DNA of 64,000 nt from Sulfuricurvum sp. (GCF_023229695.1 NZ_JALNYS010000013.1:27193-91192), one strand, 5' to 3'; positions 45,112-53,117 are shown, numbered from the stretch's first letter. The notes: generated by a model from the sequence alone, not told the origin. Program-made: numbers and translations.

Positions 45112-46071
45112 TTACCTTGTCCTGATAAACCCCAAAACGAAATCTTCCAGTTTACTTTCCAATCCGACCAGATTATCCGATACGAACAAATCGATCAAAT
45201 CATCCACCGTTTTGAAGTTATCTGCGCTGCCCAGCAACACATGAAGCGAATAATAGACATCCAGTATTTTATGCTCATAAATCGTTTTTTTAAATGCCGT
45301 GTGAGTGCCGAACGCTTTTAATCCTCTAAAATTTCGGTTGAAAATTCTGCCGTTATGAGCACATCGATTACGAAGCTCTTTGAGCCTCAGCAGATAGTTT
45401 AAAAATAGTTCATGGCTGTAGAAACCAAATTTTTTCCCTAACAGTTTGAGGATGTCATTATCATCGATCTGTAGTTTCGAGATGAGATTGATGAGCGTCC
45501 CAAGCGTCGCATTTTCAATGAAATAGTGAAACGGTGGGTAGTTGATATTTTTCGTCGTATTGACGGCAACCATAGGCTCATTTTGGATATAGTCAGCTTG
45601 ATTTGATTGAAAATCATACGTGTTGAGATAATAATCCCGATAATGGAGATAGATTTCTTTTTTCTTTTTCGAATTAAGTTGCTGAACTTCCCAATCTTGA
45701 ACCGATTCGAGTGGCAGGGTAAAAGGCTCCTTGTAGCTTTTAGCAAGGAGATAACAATACGGATTGTCTGTGATGGCATAAACGATTTCAATGAGATAGG
45801 CTTTCATCCTGATTTCAATCGTGGAAGTCATCGAAAATAGTTTCGAAGACAACCGTTTGTCAAAATCATGAATGGCGATGATGTCGTCAATCGAATAATC
45901 GGGTAGATTGTTTCGGAACGCTTTAACATAGCCTTTGAATCGGAAAATCCCAATATCTAAAACTGTCTCTTCGATACTCGCATCACATTGTGTCACCATT
46001 TTTTTTAAACCATCATCATAAAGGGATTGAAGATAGAAGGCAACATCAAGCTGTTTGTAGTCGTATTTCAA
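45112..46071 (-). CDS. Abi_2/AbiF-type HEPN abortive-infection protein
   Basis: 319 aa of the Abi_2 family, which includes the lactococcal AbiD/AbiF phage-resistance proteins. Seen: GIFRFKGYVKAFR near residue 45, FDKRLSSKLFSMTSTIEIRMKA near 75-95, and the HEPN RNase motif R-x4-H in LRNRCAHNGRIFNR near 245. Known members restrict phage, and some are paired with a small structured RNA. It lies between rnr (26 bp away) and holA, which are adjacent in relatives, so it was inserted. Codon use is A/T-richer than its neighbours. Confidence 0.85.
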   Translation of the reverse strand: MKYDYKQLDVAFYLQSLYDDGLKKMVTQCDASIEETVLDIGIFRFKGYVKAFRNNLPDYSIDDIIAIHDFDKRLSSKLFSMTSTIEIRMKAYLIEIVYAITDNPYCYLLAKSYKEPFTLPLESVQDWEVQQLNSKKKKEIYLHYRDYYLNTYDFQSNQADYIQNEPMVAVNTTKNINYPPFHYFIENATLGTLINLISKLQIDDNDILKLLGKKFGFYSHELFLNYLLRLKELRNRCAHNGRIFNRNFRGLKAFGTHTAFKKTIYEHKILDVYYSLHVLLGSADNFKTVDDLIDLFVSDNLVGLESKLEDFVLGFIRTR

Positions 46072-46097
46072 TGCATTCCTTTCGATTCGTTCATTGT

Positions 46098-48053
46098 TTA
46101 GAGAGATTTAATCTCTTCCTTCTCTATCCGACTCACAAATGAGGCGGTTATTTTCGCGGTGGCGAGATTGGCGCTCTCAATTTTCACCATCACATCATCG
46201 AAAAGCATGAGCCCAAACGCAGAGGTGACACTCACTTTTGCCCCCGTGATCACATCGTGGATTTCAGCGTAGATATCGTCTTCGGCTTTCATGACGCGAG
46301 CTTTGAACTGCTGCCCGATGACGGTAGCAGCCCAACGGGCGAATTTACGCTCCTGGAAACGGATCTCGATGTCGCTTGCTTCGCGCTCTTTTTCACTGAT
46401 CGAGGTACACAGCGATTCGATGTTGCGCAGGACGTAGGAGCCCTCTTCCGTATCTCCCGCTTTGATCGCTTTGAGAAGGCGATGGACGATCAGGTCGCTG
46501 TAGCGCCGGATCGGAGAGGTAAAGTGAGTATAGCGCTCAAATCCCAGACCGAAATGGCCCGTATTGTACGGAGCATAACGTGCCTGCATCTGAGAGCGGA
46601 TAATGAGGGTATCGACTTCGCTGATCAGATCCCGCTTTTCGGCTTCGGCTTGGATAGCGGTGATCGTCTCTTTGATCTCCCCTTTGGATTCGACGAAAAT
46701 GCCGATGCTTGCCAATTCGGTATAAAGGCTTTGGAGCTTGAGAGGGCTTGGAGGTTCATGAATCCGGAAAACTCCCCTCTCATACATCGAAGCGGCCTCT
46801 TTGTTTGCCAGCAGCATACAATCCTCGATCAGTGCATGCGAAGGGGTTTCGACGGCAAATTCGGTGCTGACGATGTTATGATCTGCATCAATCCGCATCT
46901 CCAGTTCGCTGGAACGGAAGTTATACCCTTTTTTCATCCGCTCTTTTTTCAAGTTGGCGGTGAGTTCATTCAAAAGCGGGATATAGGCTAAGACCAGAGC
47001 TTCTTTTTCATTAGACGGCTGAAGATTCCCCTCTAAAAACAGGTCGATCTCTTCATAGGTAAATCGGCGGTGAGAGTGGATGAGCGACTCATACAGATCG
47101 GAAGATTCAACTTCGTACGTCGCCGGATTGATCTTCATCTCAAACGTATAGGCGAGACGGTCGACGAGAGGCTGGAGCGAACAAAGGGTTTCGCTCAATT
47201 GGCGCGGCAGCATCGGGATCGAGCGATGTGGAAGATAGATCGAAAAACTCCGGTATATTGCCTCGGCATCGATGGCGCCGAACGGGTGGACGTATTCGCT
47301 GACATCGGCAATCGCGACGTAGAGGGTCGACGTTTCCGGGTCATAACAGATAGCATCGTCGAAATCTTTGGCAGTGACCGGATCGATCGTACAAAACGGT
47401 AAATGGCGCAAATCACGACGCTTCGGATAGAGCGAGGCATCGACCTCTTTGGGAAAGGATGCCGCCATTTCGAGGACATCTTCGTCAAATGCGTCGTGTT
47501 TGTTATAAAGGGCCAATACGATCTTTTCATCCACTTTCGGATCGCTCAAATTACCCAAATAGGCAGCAATAACTCCGGTTTGATTATTGATCTGATAGAC
47601 CGATCCCTCTCCCCTTTCGCCCAAATCGGCGACGTCAAAGCCAGCCGGATGCTCGGTACGGATATCATATAAACCAAGATAGCCGTTTTTTAAAGTGACG
47701 ACGGCAACACTAAATGTTTCATTCCGTCCGGCAATCAGAATAACCTTGGCTTGCGGCCCTCCCCGCTTACCCAACAGCCGCTGAGCGATGACGAGATCGC
47801 CGCTTTTAGCTCCCATCAGGTTATTGGTTTCGATAAAGTGGTCGCGGATACTCTCTCCGAGTGTCTGAAGATACGCACCGCTCTCAGAAGCCAGTGAGAT
47901 GATACCGGCGCGGTATTGAGACGCGAGCTGATATTTGTTATCTTCATGCGTTAGAAGTTTTCGTGTAAGCCATTCATTAATGTACTCACGCTCTTCGGGT
48001 GCGATATCTTGGTCATAAAGACCGTGGGTAAGACGAATTAGGAGTGATTTCAT
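46098..48053 (-). CDS. rnr: ribonuclease R (RNB family)
   Basis: 651-aa 3'-5' exoribonuclease that degrades structured RNA. Order: cold-shock-like domains, RNB catalytic domain starting DLRHLPFCTIDPVTAKDFDDAI with the metal-binding Asp cluster, HRSIPMLPRQLSETLCSLQP, FTSPIRRYSDLIVHRLL, and a C-terminal S1-type domain (ATVIGQQFKARVMKAEDDIY). Shorter than E. coli RNase R (about 810 aa), as in other Campylobacterota. Divergent from the 108-aa gene at 48123 across a 69-bp promoter gap. Confidence 0.94.
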   Translation of the reverse strand: MKSLLIRLTHGLYDQDIAPEEREYINEWLTRKLLTHEDNKYQLASQYRAGIISLASESGAYLQTLGESIRDHFIETNNLMGAKSGDLVIAQRLLGKRGGPQAKVILIAGRNETFSVAVVTLKNGYLGLYDIRTEHPAGFDVADLGERGEGSVYQINNQTGVIAAYLGNLSDPKVDEKIVLALYNKHDAFDEDVLEMAASFPKEVDASLYPKRRDLRHLPFCTIDPVTAKDFDDAICYDPETSTLYVAIADVSEYVHPFGAIDAEAIYRSFSIYLPHRSIPMLPRQLSETLCSLQPLVDRLAYTFEMKINPATYEVESSDLYESLIHSHRRFTYEEIDLFLEGNLQPSNEKEALVLAYIPLLNELTANLKKERMKKGYNFRSSELEMRIDADHNIVSTEFAVETPSHALIEDCMLLANKEAASMYERGVFRIHEPPSPLKLQSLYTELASIGIFVESKGEIKETITAIQAEAEKRDLISEVDTLIIRSQMQARYAPYNTGHFGLGFERYTHFTSPIRRYSDLIVHRLLKAIKAGDTEEGSYVLRNIESLCTSISEKEREASDIEIRFQERKFARWAATVIGQQFKARVMKAEDDIYAEIHDVITGAKVSVTSAFGLMLFDDVMVKIESANLATAKITASFVSRIEKEEIKSL

Positions 48054-48122
48054 AGAGATATTATAGTCAATAAATACTTCTATGATAGAATAACTCCTCT
48101 AATTTTACAAAGGAACACACTA

Positions 48123-48449
48123 ATGACACATGAAGCGATTTTAAACCAACTCGGATATGCCCCTAATGAAGCATTAAGCCTCCAACTTAGCCGAATCGAA
48201 GAAAATACTGGCGGATATGAGAAAATTATCAAACATATTTTGGATTTGCATGAAGCACTAAAAACGGATGAATCGTATGTAGCGATGTCGAACAGTAACG
48301 ACTATTTTAAAATCAAGATCGATGCGACAAGTGAGATCAGTTCAAGTGACGCAATGGAAAAAATCAACCATTTTGCGGATAAATACAAAGTAAGTCTCCA
48401 AAAAGTAGACGGGAAACCGACCTATTATATTCTCGGATTTGCGGCGTAA
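48123..48449 (+). CDS. uncharacterised 108-aa protein
   Basis: Not recognised. Soluble alpha/beta protein: an N-terminal helical half (ILNQLGYAPNEALSLQLSRI, IIKHILDLHEALK) and a second half with strand-turn character (KIKIDATSEISSSDAMEKIN, GKPTYYILGFAA). AAAGGA lies nine bases before ATG 48123. It is divergent from rnr and looks like the last core gene before the mobile element; a 21-nt hairpin at 48455-48475 follows its stop. Confidence 0.65.
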   Translation: MTHEAILNQLGYAPNEALSLQLSRIEENTGGYEKIIKHILDLHEALKTDESYVAMSNSNDYFKIKIDATSEISSSDAMEKINHFADKYKVSLQKVDGKPTYYILGFAA

Positions 48450-48454
48450 ATGAG

Positions 48455-48475
48455 GTACGAGCCATCGGCTTGTAC
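48455..48475. other. hairpin at left edge of the element
   Basis: GTACGAGCC-ATC-GGCTTGTAC, nine pairs with one G-T, directly after the 108-aa gene. No T-run follows. Could be a transcript end or part of an attachment region. Confidence 0.4.
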
Positions 48476-48556
48476 ATAATATTTATAGAATCGTTAAGAA
48501 AATGAGAGATGATGCATTATTAGGTATCACCTCGTATTTCTTAATAGTTTATTAGA

Positions 48557-48823
48557 CTAAAATGGTATCTCATCTGGGTCTATATATGGAAGTTCTTGAA
48601 TAGGCTTTTTCATTTCAAATCTATCTTGATTGTCTAAAACCCAATTCCATCCATTTTCTGTTAATTGATAACCTATATAAGTATCGTTGTAATCTGGATA
48701 TTCATCATTAGAAATTAGCCCTTTTTTTGTCAAACTTTGTATTCCTAGAATTGCAGCCATTTTGGTAAAACCGCTATTTTCAATATCTCTTTTTATCCGT
48801 CCTTTCGCACCCCAAATTAGCAA
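48557..48823 (-). CDS. small winged-helix-like protein with an SSB-type C-terminal tip
   Basis: 88 aa, start TTG 48823 (GGAAAT five bases upstream), possibly 5'-truncated. Residues ~15-70 look like a winged-helix (FTKMAAILGIQSLTKKGLIS, YQLTENGWNWVLDNQDRF). The last residues, ELPYIDPDEIPF, repeat the acidic-DEIPF tip of this organism's own SSB (NEDEIPF). No known family is assigned. The tip suggests contact with proteins that normally bind SSB (inference). Faces away from the rest of the element. Confidence 0.6.
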   Translation of the reverse strand: MLIWGAKGRIKRDIENSGFTKMAAILGIQSLTKKGLISNDEYPDYNDTYIGYQLTENGWNWVLDNQDRFEMKKPIQELPYIDPDEIPF

Positions 48824-48915
48824 TTAATTTCCAACCTATTGTAGTAGCTCCAATACCTCTCTCCCAGAACATTGAGGATACGACTGTTTTCCTCCTTTAG
48901 ATTGGCGAGAACTAT

Positions 48916-49056
48916 TTGGGAGAGCTGAGGGATGATGACATACTGTATCAAGGGTTACCTGGTGCCGTTTCGCTTGGTATTTTTGCCTTTTCTGCGGTTT
49001 TTTGGATGGGTCAAAAAATCAATACGATTTTTATTGACTCCCTAAAAAAAGATTGA
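48916..49056 (+). CDS. possible small membrane protein
   Basis: 46-codon frame from TTG 48916, reading MGELRDDDILYQGLPGAVSL then one hydrophobic segment (GIFAFSAVFWM) and a charged end, SLKKD. It lies 12 bp before the pilin-like gene on the same strand. Start codon and ribosome site are weak and the frame opens only after TAG at 48898, so it may be the 3' end of a larger lost gene. Confidence 0.35.
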   Translation: MGELRDDDILYQGLPGAVSLGIFAFSAVFWMGQKINTIFIDSLKKD

Positions 49057-49068
49057 TCGGGGGACGGT

Positions 49069-49527
49069 ATGGGCTTTAGAGAGATAGCGTTGATCGCCGT
49101 GGCGTTAATTTTGGTTCTCATCCTTGGCTTCGCCATAGCGCCAAGTATTACGGCAAGCGGTGATGCAACAAAAGCCTCAATCGTCTCAAATGAAATTGCA
49201 TCGATTGAATCAGCATCAAGAATGTGGATGATTGATCATTCAGCAACCGCCGCGCTTACCGGTTTGAGCGCAGTAACGGTCGCTAAATATATCCCTAATT
49301 TAACACTTGTTGTATGGAGTGGAGAACCCTATTTTGTGAGTAAAGCTTCTCCAAGTTTACATTACGTGATTAGGCAAGATCATACTACGGATATCCGAGT
49401 CATCACAATCGGAATGGCATCGATTTATTCATCGCACGACATGATATATTCGCAATTGGTGAAAATACACGGAATTTCGAAGGTTGTAAAAGATGGCAAT
49501 GAATTTGTGGTGAATGTAAGATCTTAA
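49069..49527 (+). CDS. type IV pilin-like protein
   Basis: 152 aa. Begins MGFREIALIAVALILVLILG: Gly-Phe followed by a ~20-residue hydrophobic helix with an early Glu, the pattern of type IV (IVb) prepilins with a minimal leader. The mature part (SNEIASIESASRMWMIDHSA, then VAKYIPNL) resembles PilS-type conjugative pilins in order, and lacks the terminal Cys pair. GGGGGA lies upstream of ATG. No pilus assembly gene is in the element, so function is doubtful. Confidence 0.5.
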   Translation: MGFREIALIAVALILVLILGFAIAPSITASGDATKASIVSNEIASIESASRMWMIDHSATAALTGLSAVTVAKYIPNLTLVVWSGEPYFVSKASPSLHYVIRQDHTTDIRVITIGMASIYSSHDMIYSQLVKIHGISKVVKDGNEFVVNVRS

Positions 49528-49544
49528 TACAAAGGTAGGATGCT

Positions 49545-49724
49545 ATGGCTGAAATAGAAACCATTTATCTGGAAGATTTGTCAATGTATCACGGGGATGA
49601 TCCTCGTGGAGAATATTATTGTCCCGACTGTGGAGGTGTTATGTATTGTGTAGAAGAGACAGTAAGCGGTGACGCTGTTTTTCAGTGTCAAAAATGTTTA
49701 AAAGAGCTAAAGGTCGGTTTATGA
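49545..49724 (+). CDS. small zinc-ribbon protein
   Basis: 59 aa: MAEIETIYLEDLSMYHGDDP, then CPDC (residues 30-33) and CQKC (near 49-52), a four-cysteine zinc ribbon of rubredoxin/transcription-factor type. AGGTAGGA lies upstream. The last four bases overlap the topoisomerase start (ATGA), so the two are translated together; it may assist the enzyme, whose own C-terminus has a similar ribbon. Confidence 0.7.
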   Translation: MAEIETIYLEDLSMYHGDDPRGEYYCPDCGGVMYCVEETVSGDAVFQCQKCLKELKVGL

Positions 49725-51787
49725 GTGTCATCATCGTCGAATCACCAAACAAGATCAAGAAGATCCGGGAAATCACCGGATCAAAGGTCTATGCAACCGT
49801 CGGCCATTTCGCCGACATGCCGAAAAACAGCATGGGGCTTGATATGGAAACCTATGAGCCCGAATTCATCATCAACCCGGAGAAACAAGACAACGTCGAT
49901 AAAATCATTGCCGCTTGCGAGGGTGAAACGGTCTATATCGCTTCCGACGCTGACCGCGAAGGCTATGCGATCGGGATGCTTTTATATCAGCGCATCAAAG
50001 ACGCAGCGGATCAATGCTGGCGCCTTGAGATCCGGGAGATCACCGAAAAGGGGATCGCCGAAGCGATGAACACCGCCGTCAGATGGGAAGAGACGAACTA
50101 CAAGTTCTATGATTCATTTCTTGGGCGTCGTGTTGCCGATCGTCTTGCGGGGTACATTTTAAGCCCCCTTGCATCCTCTTCTTTAAAGGGGAAGTTCTCC
50201 GTCGGGCGCGTACAGTCCCCGGCGGTCCGTTTGGTTGTCGATCGCGAACGCGAGATCCGCAACTTCAAACCGACTCCGTATTTCACGATCTCGACCAAAC
50301 TTTCGCATGAAAGCAAAACCTTCACAGCTCAATTCTCGGGATACCTCGATGATACGAAGTCATTTAAGACTAAAGAAGAAGCTGAAGCGGCAATCAGTGA
50401 CGCTTCCTTGACAAAATACGCTACCGTTGAATCGGTCGAGAAGAAAGTCGTTAACCGGGGACCAAAAGCCCCGTTTACGACCGTAGACATGCAGGCAGCT
50501 GCCTCGATTTCTTTATCGATCGCTCCGGAAAAATCCATGCAGCTCGCACAGGGGCTTTTTGAAGCCGGGCTTATCACCTATCATCGCACCGATTCGGTCC
50601 GGCTGTCCGATGAATTTCTGGCGGAAGCGGCGGAGTTTGTAAGAAGTAATTTTGGAGGGGAACATATCCCCGAAAAACCAAAAAAGCACTCGTCGAATTC
50701 ACAAGCAGAAGCACACGAAGCCATTCGTCCGACGCATCTGCACCCGCTCGATGAGATCGATTCCAAAATCAAAACGGCTGACTTAACGGCGGATCATGCG
50801 AAGCTCTACAGATTGATCTTCAAACGTGCCGTTGCTTCCATGATGAGCGACGCTACCGCAGACGCGACAAGCTATCAGTTTGATATCGGGGGGCTACCCT
50901 TCAAAGCAAGCGGATCGGTTCCGAAATTCCCCGGATGGACCGCGCTTTATATCGAAGAAAGCGAAGACGAGAAGGAAGCGGAGCAATCTCTTCCGGATCT
51001 TGCTCAGGGCGATCTTTGTGACAAGCAATCGATCGATGTTGAATCCAAGATGACGAAAGCCCCCGGACGCTTCACCGAAGCAAGCCTCGTCAAACAGCTT
51101 GAGAAGATGGAAATCGGGCGACCGTCAACCTATGCCTCGATTATCGGACGCATCAAATCGGCCGGTTACGTCTCAATTGAAAAGAAAAAACTAGTGGCAA
51201 ACTCTACAGGTGAGCAATTAATCGACTTTCTCAACAATGACGGGCATTCGTGGATTATTGATTACACGACAACGGCAAATATGGAAGAGTATCTTGACAA
51301 AGTAGCTGACGAGATCGATGGGGCGACGTGGCAGGCATTTGCTAAATCGACACATGAGAAGATGGGTTTTTTTATCCCCATTGCGAGAGAAGCACGAGAG
51401 AACAAGGCACCCTCAGAAAAACAGATCGCTATGGCTCAATCGATCGCAGAAAAGAAAAGAATCAGGCTACCCGACTCAGCACTTGAGAGCGGTTTTGAGA
51501 TGAGCAAATGGCTTGAGAAGAATATGAACAAACCGACGGAGCCCGTGGGAAAATGCAAATGCGGCGGAGATGTCAAAGAATGGGATAAAAACTTTCAATG
51601 CTCTGGATGCAAGGCGACTATTTGGAAAGAGTTTCTTGGCAAGAAAATCACGAAGACTCAGGCGATTAATCTTTTGGCCGGAAAAACGATCACTCTTTCA
51701 GGGCTCAAAAGCAAAGCGGGTAAAGAGTTTGATGCAAAAGCGAAACTAGACGGTGGGAAGATAGAGTTGGAATTTGGGAAAAAATAG
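49721..51787 (+). CDS. type IA DNA topoisomerase (element-encoded)
   Basis: 688 aa from ATG 49721 (MSVIIVESPNKIKKIREITG); an earlier ATG at 49685 lies inside the zinc-ribbon gene. TOPRIM domain with Glu in VIIVESPNK and DADREG (YIASDADREGYAIG); catalytic Tyr in LITYHRTDSVRLS near residue 290; C-terminal zinc ribbon with four Cys (KCKCGGDV, FQCSGCKAT) and a lysine-rich tail. Single-strand passage relaxes or decatenates DNA. Such enzymes are carried by plasmids and ICEs. A strong terminator follows 14 bp after the stop. Confidence 0.93.
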   Translation: MSVIIVESPNKIKKIREITGSKVYATVGHFADMPKNSMGLDMETYEPEFIINPEKQDNVDKIIAACEGETVYIASDADREGYAIGMLLYQRIKDAADQCWRLEIREITEKGIAEAMNTAVRWEETNYKFYDSFLGRRVADRLAGYILSPLASSSLKGKFSVGRVQSPAVRLVVDREREIRNFKPTPYFTISTKLSHESKTFTAQFSGYLDDTKSFKTKEEAEAAISDASLTKYATVESVEKKVVNRGPKAPFTTVDMQAAASISLSIAPEKSMQLAQGLFEAGLITYHRTDSVRLSDEFLAEAAEFVRSNFGGEHIPEKPKKHSSNSQAEAHEAIRPTHLHPLDEIDSKIKTADLTADHAKLYRLIFKRAVASMMSDATADATSYQFDIGGLPFKASGSVPKFPGWTALYIEESEDEKEAEQSLPDLAQGDLCDKQSIDVESKMTKAPGRFTEASLVKQLEKMEIGRPSTYASIIGRIKSAGYVSIEKKKLVANSTGEQLIDFLNNDGHSWIIDYTTTANMEEYLDKVADEIDGATWQAFAKSTHEKMGFFIPIAREARENKAPSEKQIAMAQSIAEKKRIRLPDSALESGFEMSKWLEKNMNKPTEPVGKCKCGGDVKEWDKNFQCSGCKATIWKEFLGKKITKTQAINLLAGKTITLSGLKSKAGKEFDAKAKLDGGKIELEFGKK

Positions 51788-51800
51788 AGTGATGATAGCT

Positions 51801-51826
51801 CAGGGGGTAGCTATCCCCCTGTTTTT
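51801..51826 (+). terminator. rho-independent terminator of the topoisomerase operon
   Basis: CAGGGGG-tagctat-CCCCCTG followed by TTTTT, 14 bp after the stop codon. Looks faintly like a tRNA D-arm but there is no tRNA here. Confidence 0.85.
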
Positions 51827-51951
51827 GACTAATGCAATACTGGTACGAATACCATTACAATTAGAAAAGCTATCAAAAGTTTGTAAATCAAGAAGGCTAT
51901 CTCCTTTCAAGAGATGGTACCCACTTCCACCCTACCAGCCAAAAAATTGGC

Positions 51952-52038
51952 AAAAAAAAAGGCGAAAGCTCGAAAGCTCCCGCCTTGCATCTTTCTATCC
52001 GCTAGCTACACGGAAAGAGATTGCACTTCTTGATTACC
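51952..52038 (-). ncRNA. predicted ~87-nt small RNA of the mobile element
   Basis: Free-standing minus-strand unit in the 508-bp gap 51788-52295: a consensus promoter, about 50 nt of leader with no open frame, and a strong intrinsic terminator. The terminator stem (51986-51959) is 12 bp with a TTCG loop and ends in nine T. An upstream stem pairs CTTTC (52017-52013) with GAAAG (51995-51991). Sequence family not recognised. It could control replication or partition of the element, or a target elsewhere. Confidence 0.72.
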
Positions 52039-52043
52039 TTGAA

Positions 52044-52071
52044 ATTATAGCACATAATCTATCTATGTCAA
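52044..52071 (-). promoter_or_regulatory. sigma-70 promoter of the small RNA
   Basis: TTGACA (52071-52066), 16-bp spacer, TATAAT (52049-52044) on the minus strand, with an extended -10 (TGC before TATAAT). Both boxes are exact consensus. Predicted start is 52037-52039. Confidence 0.82.
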
Positions 52072-52082
52072 TCAACGACCTC

Positions 52083-52101
52083 GGGCGGAGCCTCGCCGCC
52101 C
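52083..52101. other. GC-rich hairpin upstream of the small RNA
   Basis: GGGCGG-AGCCTCG-CCGCCC in an otherwise A/T-rich gap. No T-run on either strand, so not a typical terminator. Could be a protein site, or an origin-type hairpin. Confidence 0.45.
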
Positions 52102-52162
52102 ACATCACGTTTCTCTCTTCATTCGAACTTCCGCGATCGTGGTATATAATAAATTAATTATT

Positions 52163-52180
52163 AACAGTTTATAAACTGTT
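52163..52180. promoter_or_regulatory. 18-bp palindrome, operator copy 1
   Basis: Perfect palindrome AACAGTTTATAAACTGTT, about 80 bp upstream of the parA start site. The same 18 bp recur exactly at 53118 and with two changes at 52252. Probable binding site of the ribbon-helix-helix protein encoded at 52870. Confidence 0.75.
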
Positions 52181-52207
52181 TTATATCCTATAAACAACTG
52201 ATTATTA

Positions 52208-52236
52208 TTGACATGATTCTTCTCTTTAGATATGAT
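52208..52236 (+). promoter_or_regulatory. sigma-70 promoter of the parA-RHH operon
   Basis: TTGACA (52208-52213), exactly 17 bp, TATGAT (52231-52236). Predicted start near 52243, directly before operator copy 2, so repressor binding there would block transcription. Confidence 0.8.
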
Positions 52237-52251
52237 TTTGTATAGTTAAAT

Positions 52252-52269
52252 AACAGTTTTTAAACCGTT
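52252..52269. promoter_or_regulatory. 18-bp palindrome, operator copy 2 (imperfect)
   Basis: AACAGTTTTTAAACCGTT: two differences from the perfect palindrome. It lies at about +10 to +27 of the predicted parA transcript, an autoregulatory position. Confidence 0.7.
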
Positions 52270-52295
52270 TAAAAACATATAAGGAACATATTATT

Positions 52296-52856
52296 ATGAT
52301 ATTATCAATTGTGAATAAAAAAGGCGGCGTCGGTAAAACGCCTATCTCATTTTCTCTCGCTAAAGACCTCGGCTACTACCTTCAGTCGAACGACAACTCG
52401 GTAATCGAATCGATCTATCCCGATATGGCCAAAATTACCGAATCTCCCTCTTTACTTGATGATTGCGTCTTTGATTTTGGAGGGTTTACAGAGGGTGGTG
52501 TTTTATCGATCATTAAAGCATCTGATGCCGTTCTTATCCCCTGTTCGATCGATTACAACTCTATCCTTCGCACCGTCGAAACGATAGAGGAGATTCAACC
52601 ACATGCAAAAGCTCTTTTTGTGATCGTCACAAAAACGGAAAAAGAGGGAGATTTTCAAACCGTTAAAGATGCAATCACCCAGCATTTTGATGAAATCGAA
52701 TTTTTTGAATTGCGCTTATCCAAGGTGTTTAAAAACGCGATCGAAACAGGCCTTTCCGTAACGGAACTCTATAATGAATCCCCACTTTCCAAAAACGCAT
52801 ACAAAACGGTTTATAAGCAGTATTCTAATATTTTAAATATGTTTAAAAACAGTTAA
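52296..52856 (+). CDS. small ParA/MinD-family ATPase
   Basis: 186-aa P-loop ATPase related to plasmid partition ParA. Deviant Walker A KKGGVGKTP near residue 9 (the usual GKTT/GKTS ends in Pro here), Walker B CVFDFGG near 70, and a switch/ADP region at PCSIDYNSILRTVETI. It is shorter than chromosomal ParA (about 260 aa) but like the compact ParA of small plasmids. It precedes an RHH protein by 13 bp, the standard partition layout of ATPase plus DNA-binding adaptor. Expression probably feeds back through the 18-bp operators. Confidence 0.82.
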   Translation: MILSIVNKKGGVGKTPISFSLAKDLGYYLQSNDNSVIESIYPDMAKITESPSLLDDCVFDFGGFTEGGVLSIIKASDAVLIPCSIDYNSILRTVETIEEIQPHAKALFVIVTKTEKEGDFQTVKDAITQHFDEIEFFELRLSKVFKNAIETGLSVTELYNESPLSKNAYKTVYKQYSNILNMFKNS

Positions 52857-52869
52857 TAAAGGGTATCAA

Positions 52870-53115
52870 ATGGTAGAGAAAAAAAATATTAACGAAATGA
52901 TAAAAACCGCTTCGAAGCCTCTTAAAACATTCGAAGAAGCCGATCGTCGCAAGGGTGGTCGTCCGAAAAAAGAGGACGGACATACGAAGAAAAATAAGGT
53001 GACGGTTTATCTCGATGATGAAGAGCTTGAGATCGTTACTAATGCCGGCAAAGAGATCGGATTGAGCGTCGGGCTTTATATCAAGGCTTCGGCACTGAAA
53101 GCGGCAAAGAGTTAA
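52870..53115 (+). CDS. ribbon-helix-helix DNA-binding protein
   Basis: 81 aa: a basic, flexible N-terminus (ADRRKGGRPKKEDGHTKKNK) and a C-terminal RHH fold (KVTVYLDDEELEIVTNAGKE then IGLSVGLYIKASAL). Such proteins act as ParB-like adaptors or as repressors of partition operons. Perfect 18-bp palindromes lie upstream of the operon and 3 bp after this gene, likely its sites. Confidence 0.8.
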   Translation: MVEKKNINEMIKTASKPLKTFEEADRRKGGRPKKEDGHTKKNKVTVYLDDEELEIVTNAGKEIGLSVGLYIKASALKAAKS

Positions 53116-53117
53116 AT

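Noticed and set aside
51790..51826. Possible tRNA: GATAGCTCAGGGGGTAGC resembles a D-arm
   Set aside because: No acceptor, anticodon or T-arm follows; the bases form a perfect CAGGGGG/CCCCCTG terminator with a T-run after the topoisomerase gene.
51774..52157. 127-codon plus-strand frame after the topoisomerase
   Set aside because: It starts inside the topoisomerase end, crosses a strong terminator, and overlaps the small RNA and its promoter; composition is not protein-like.
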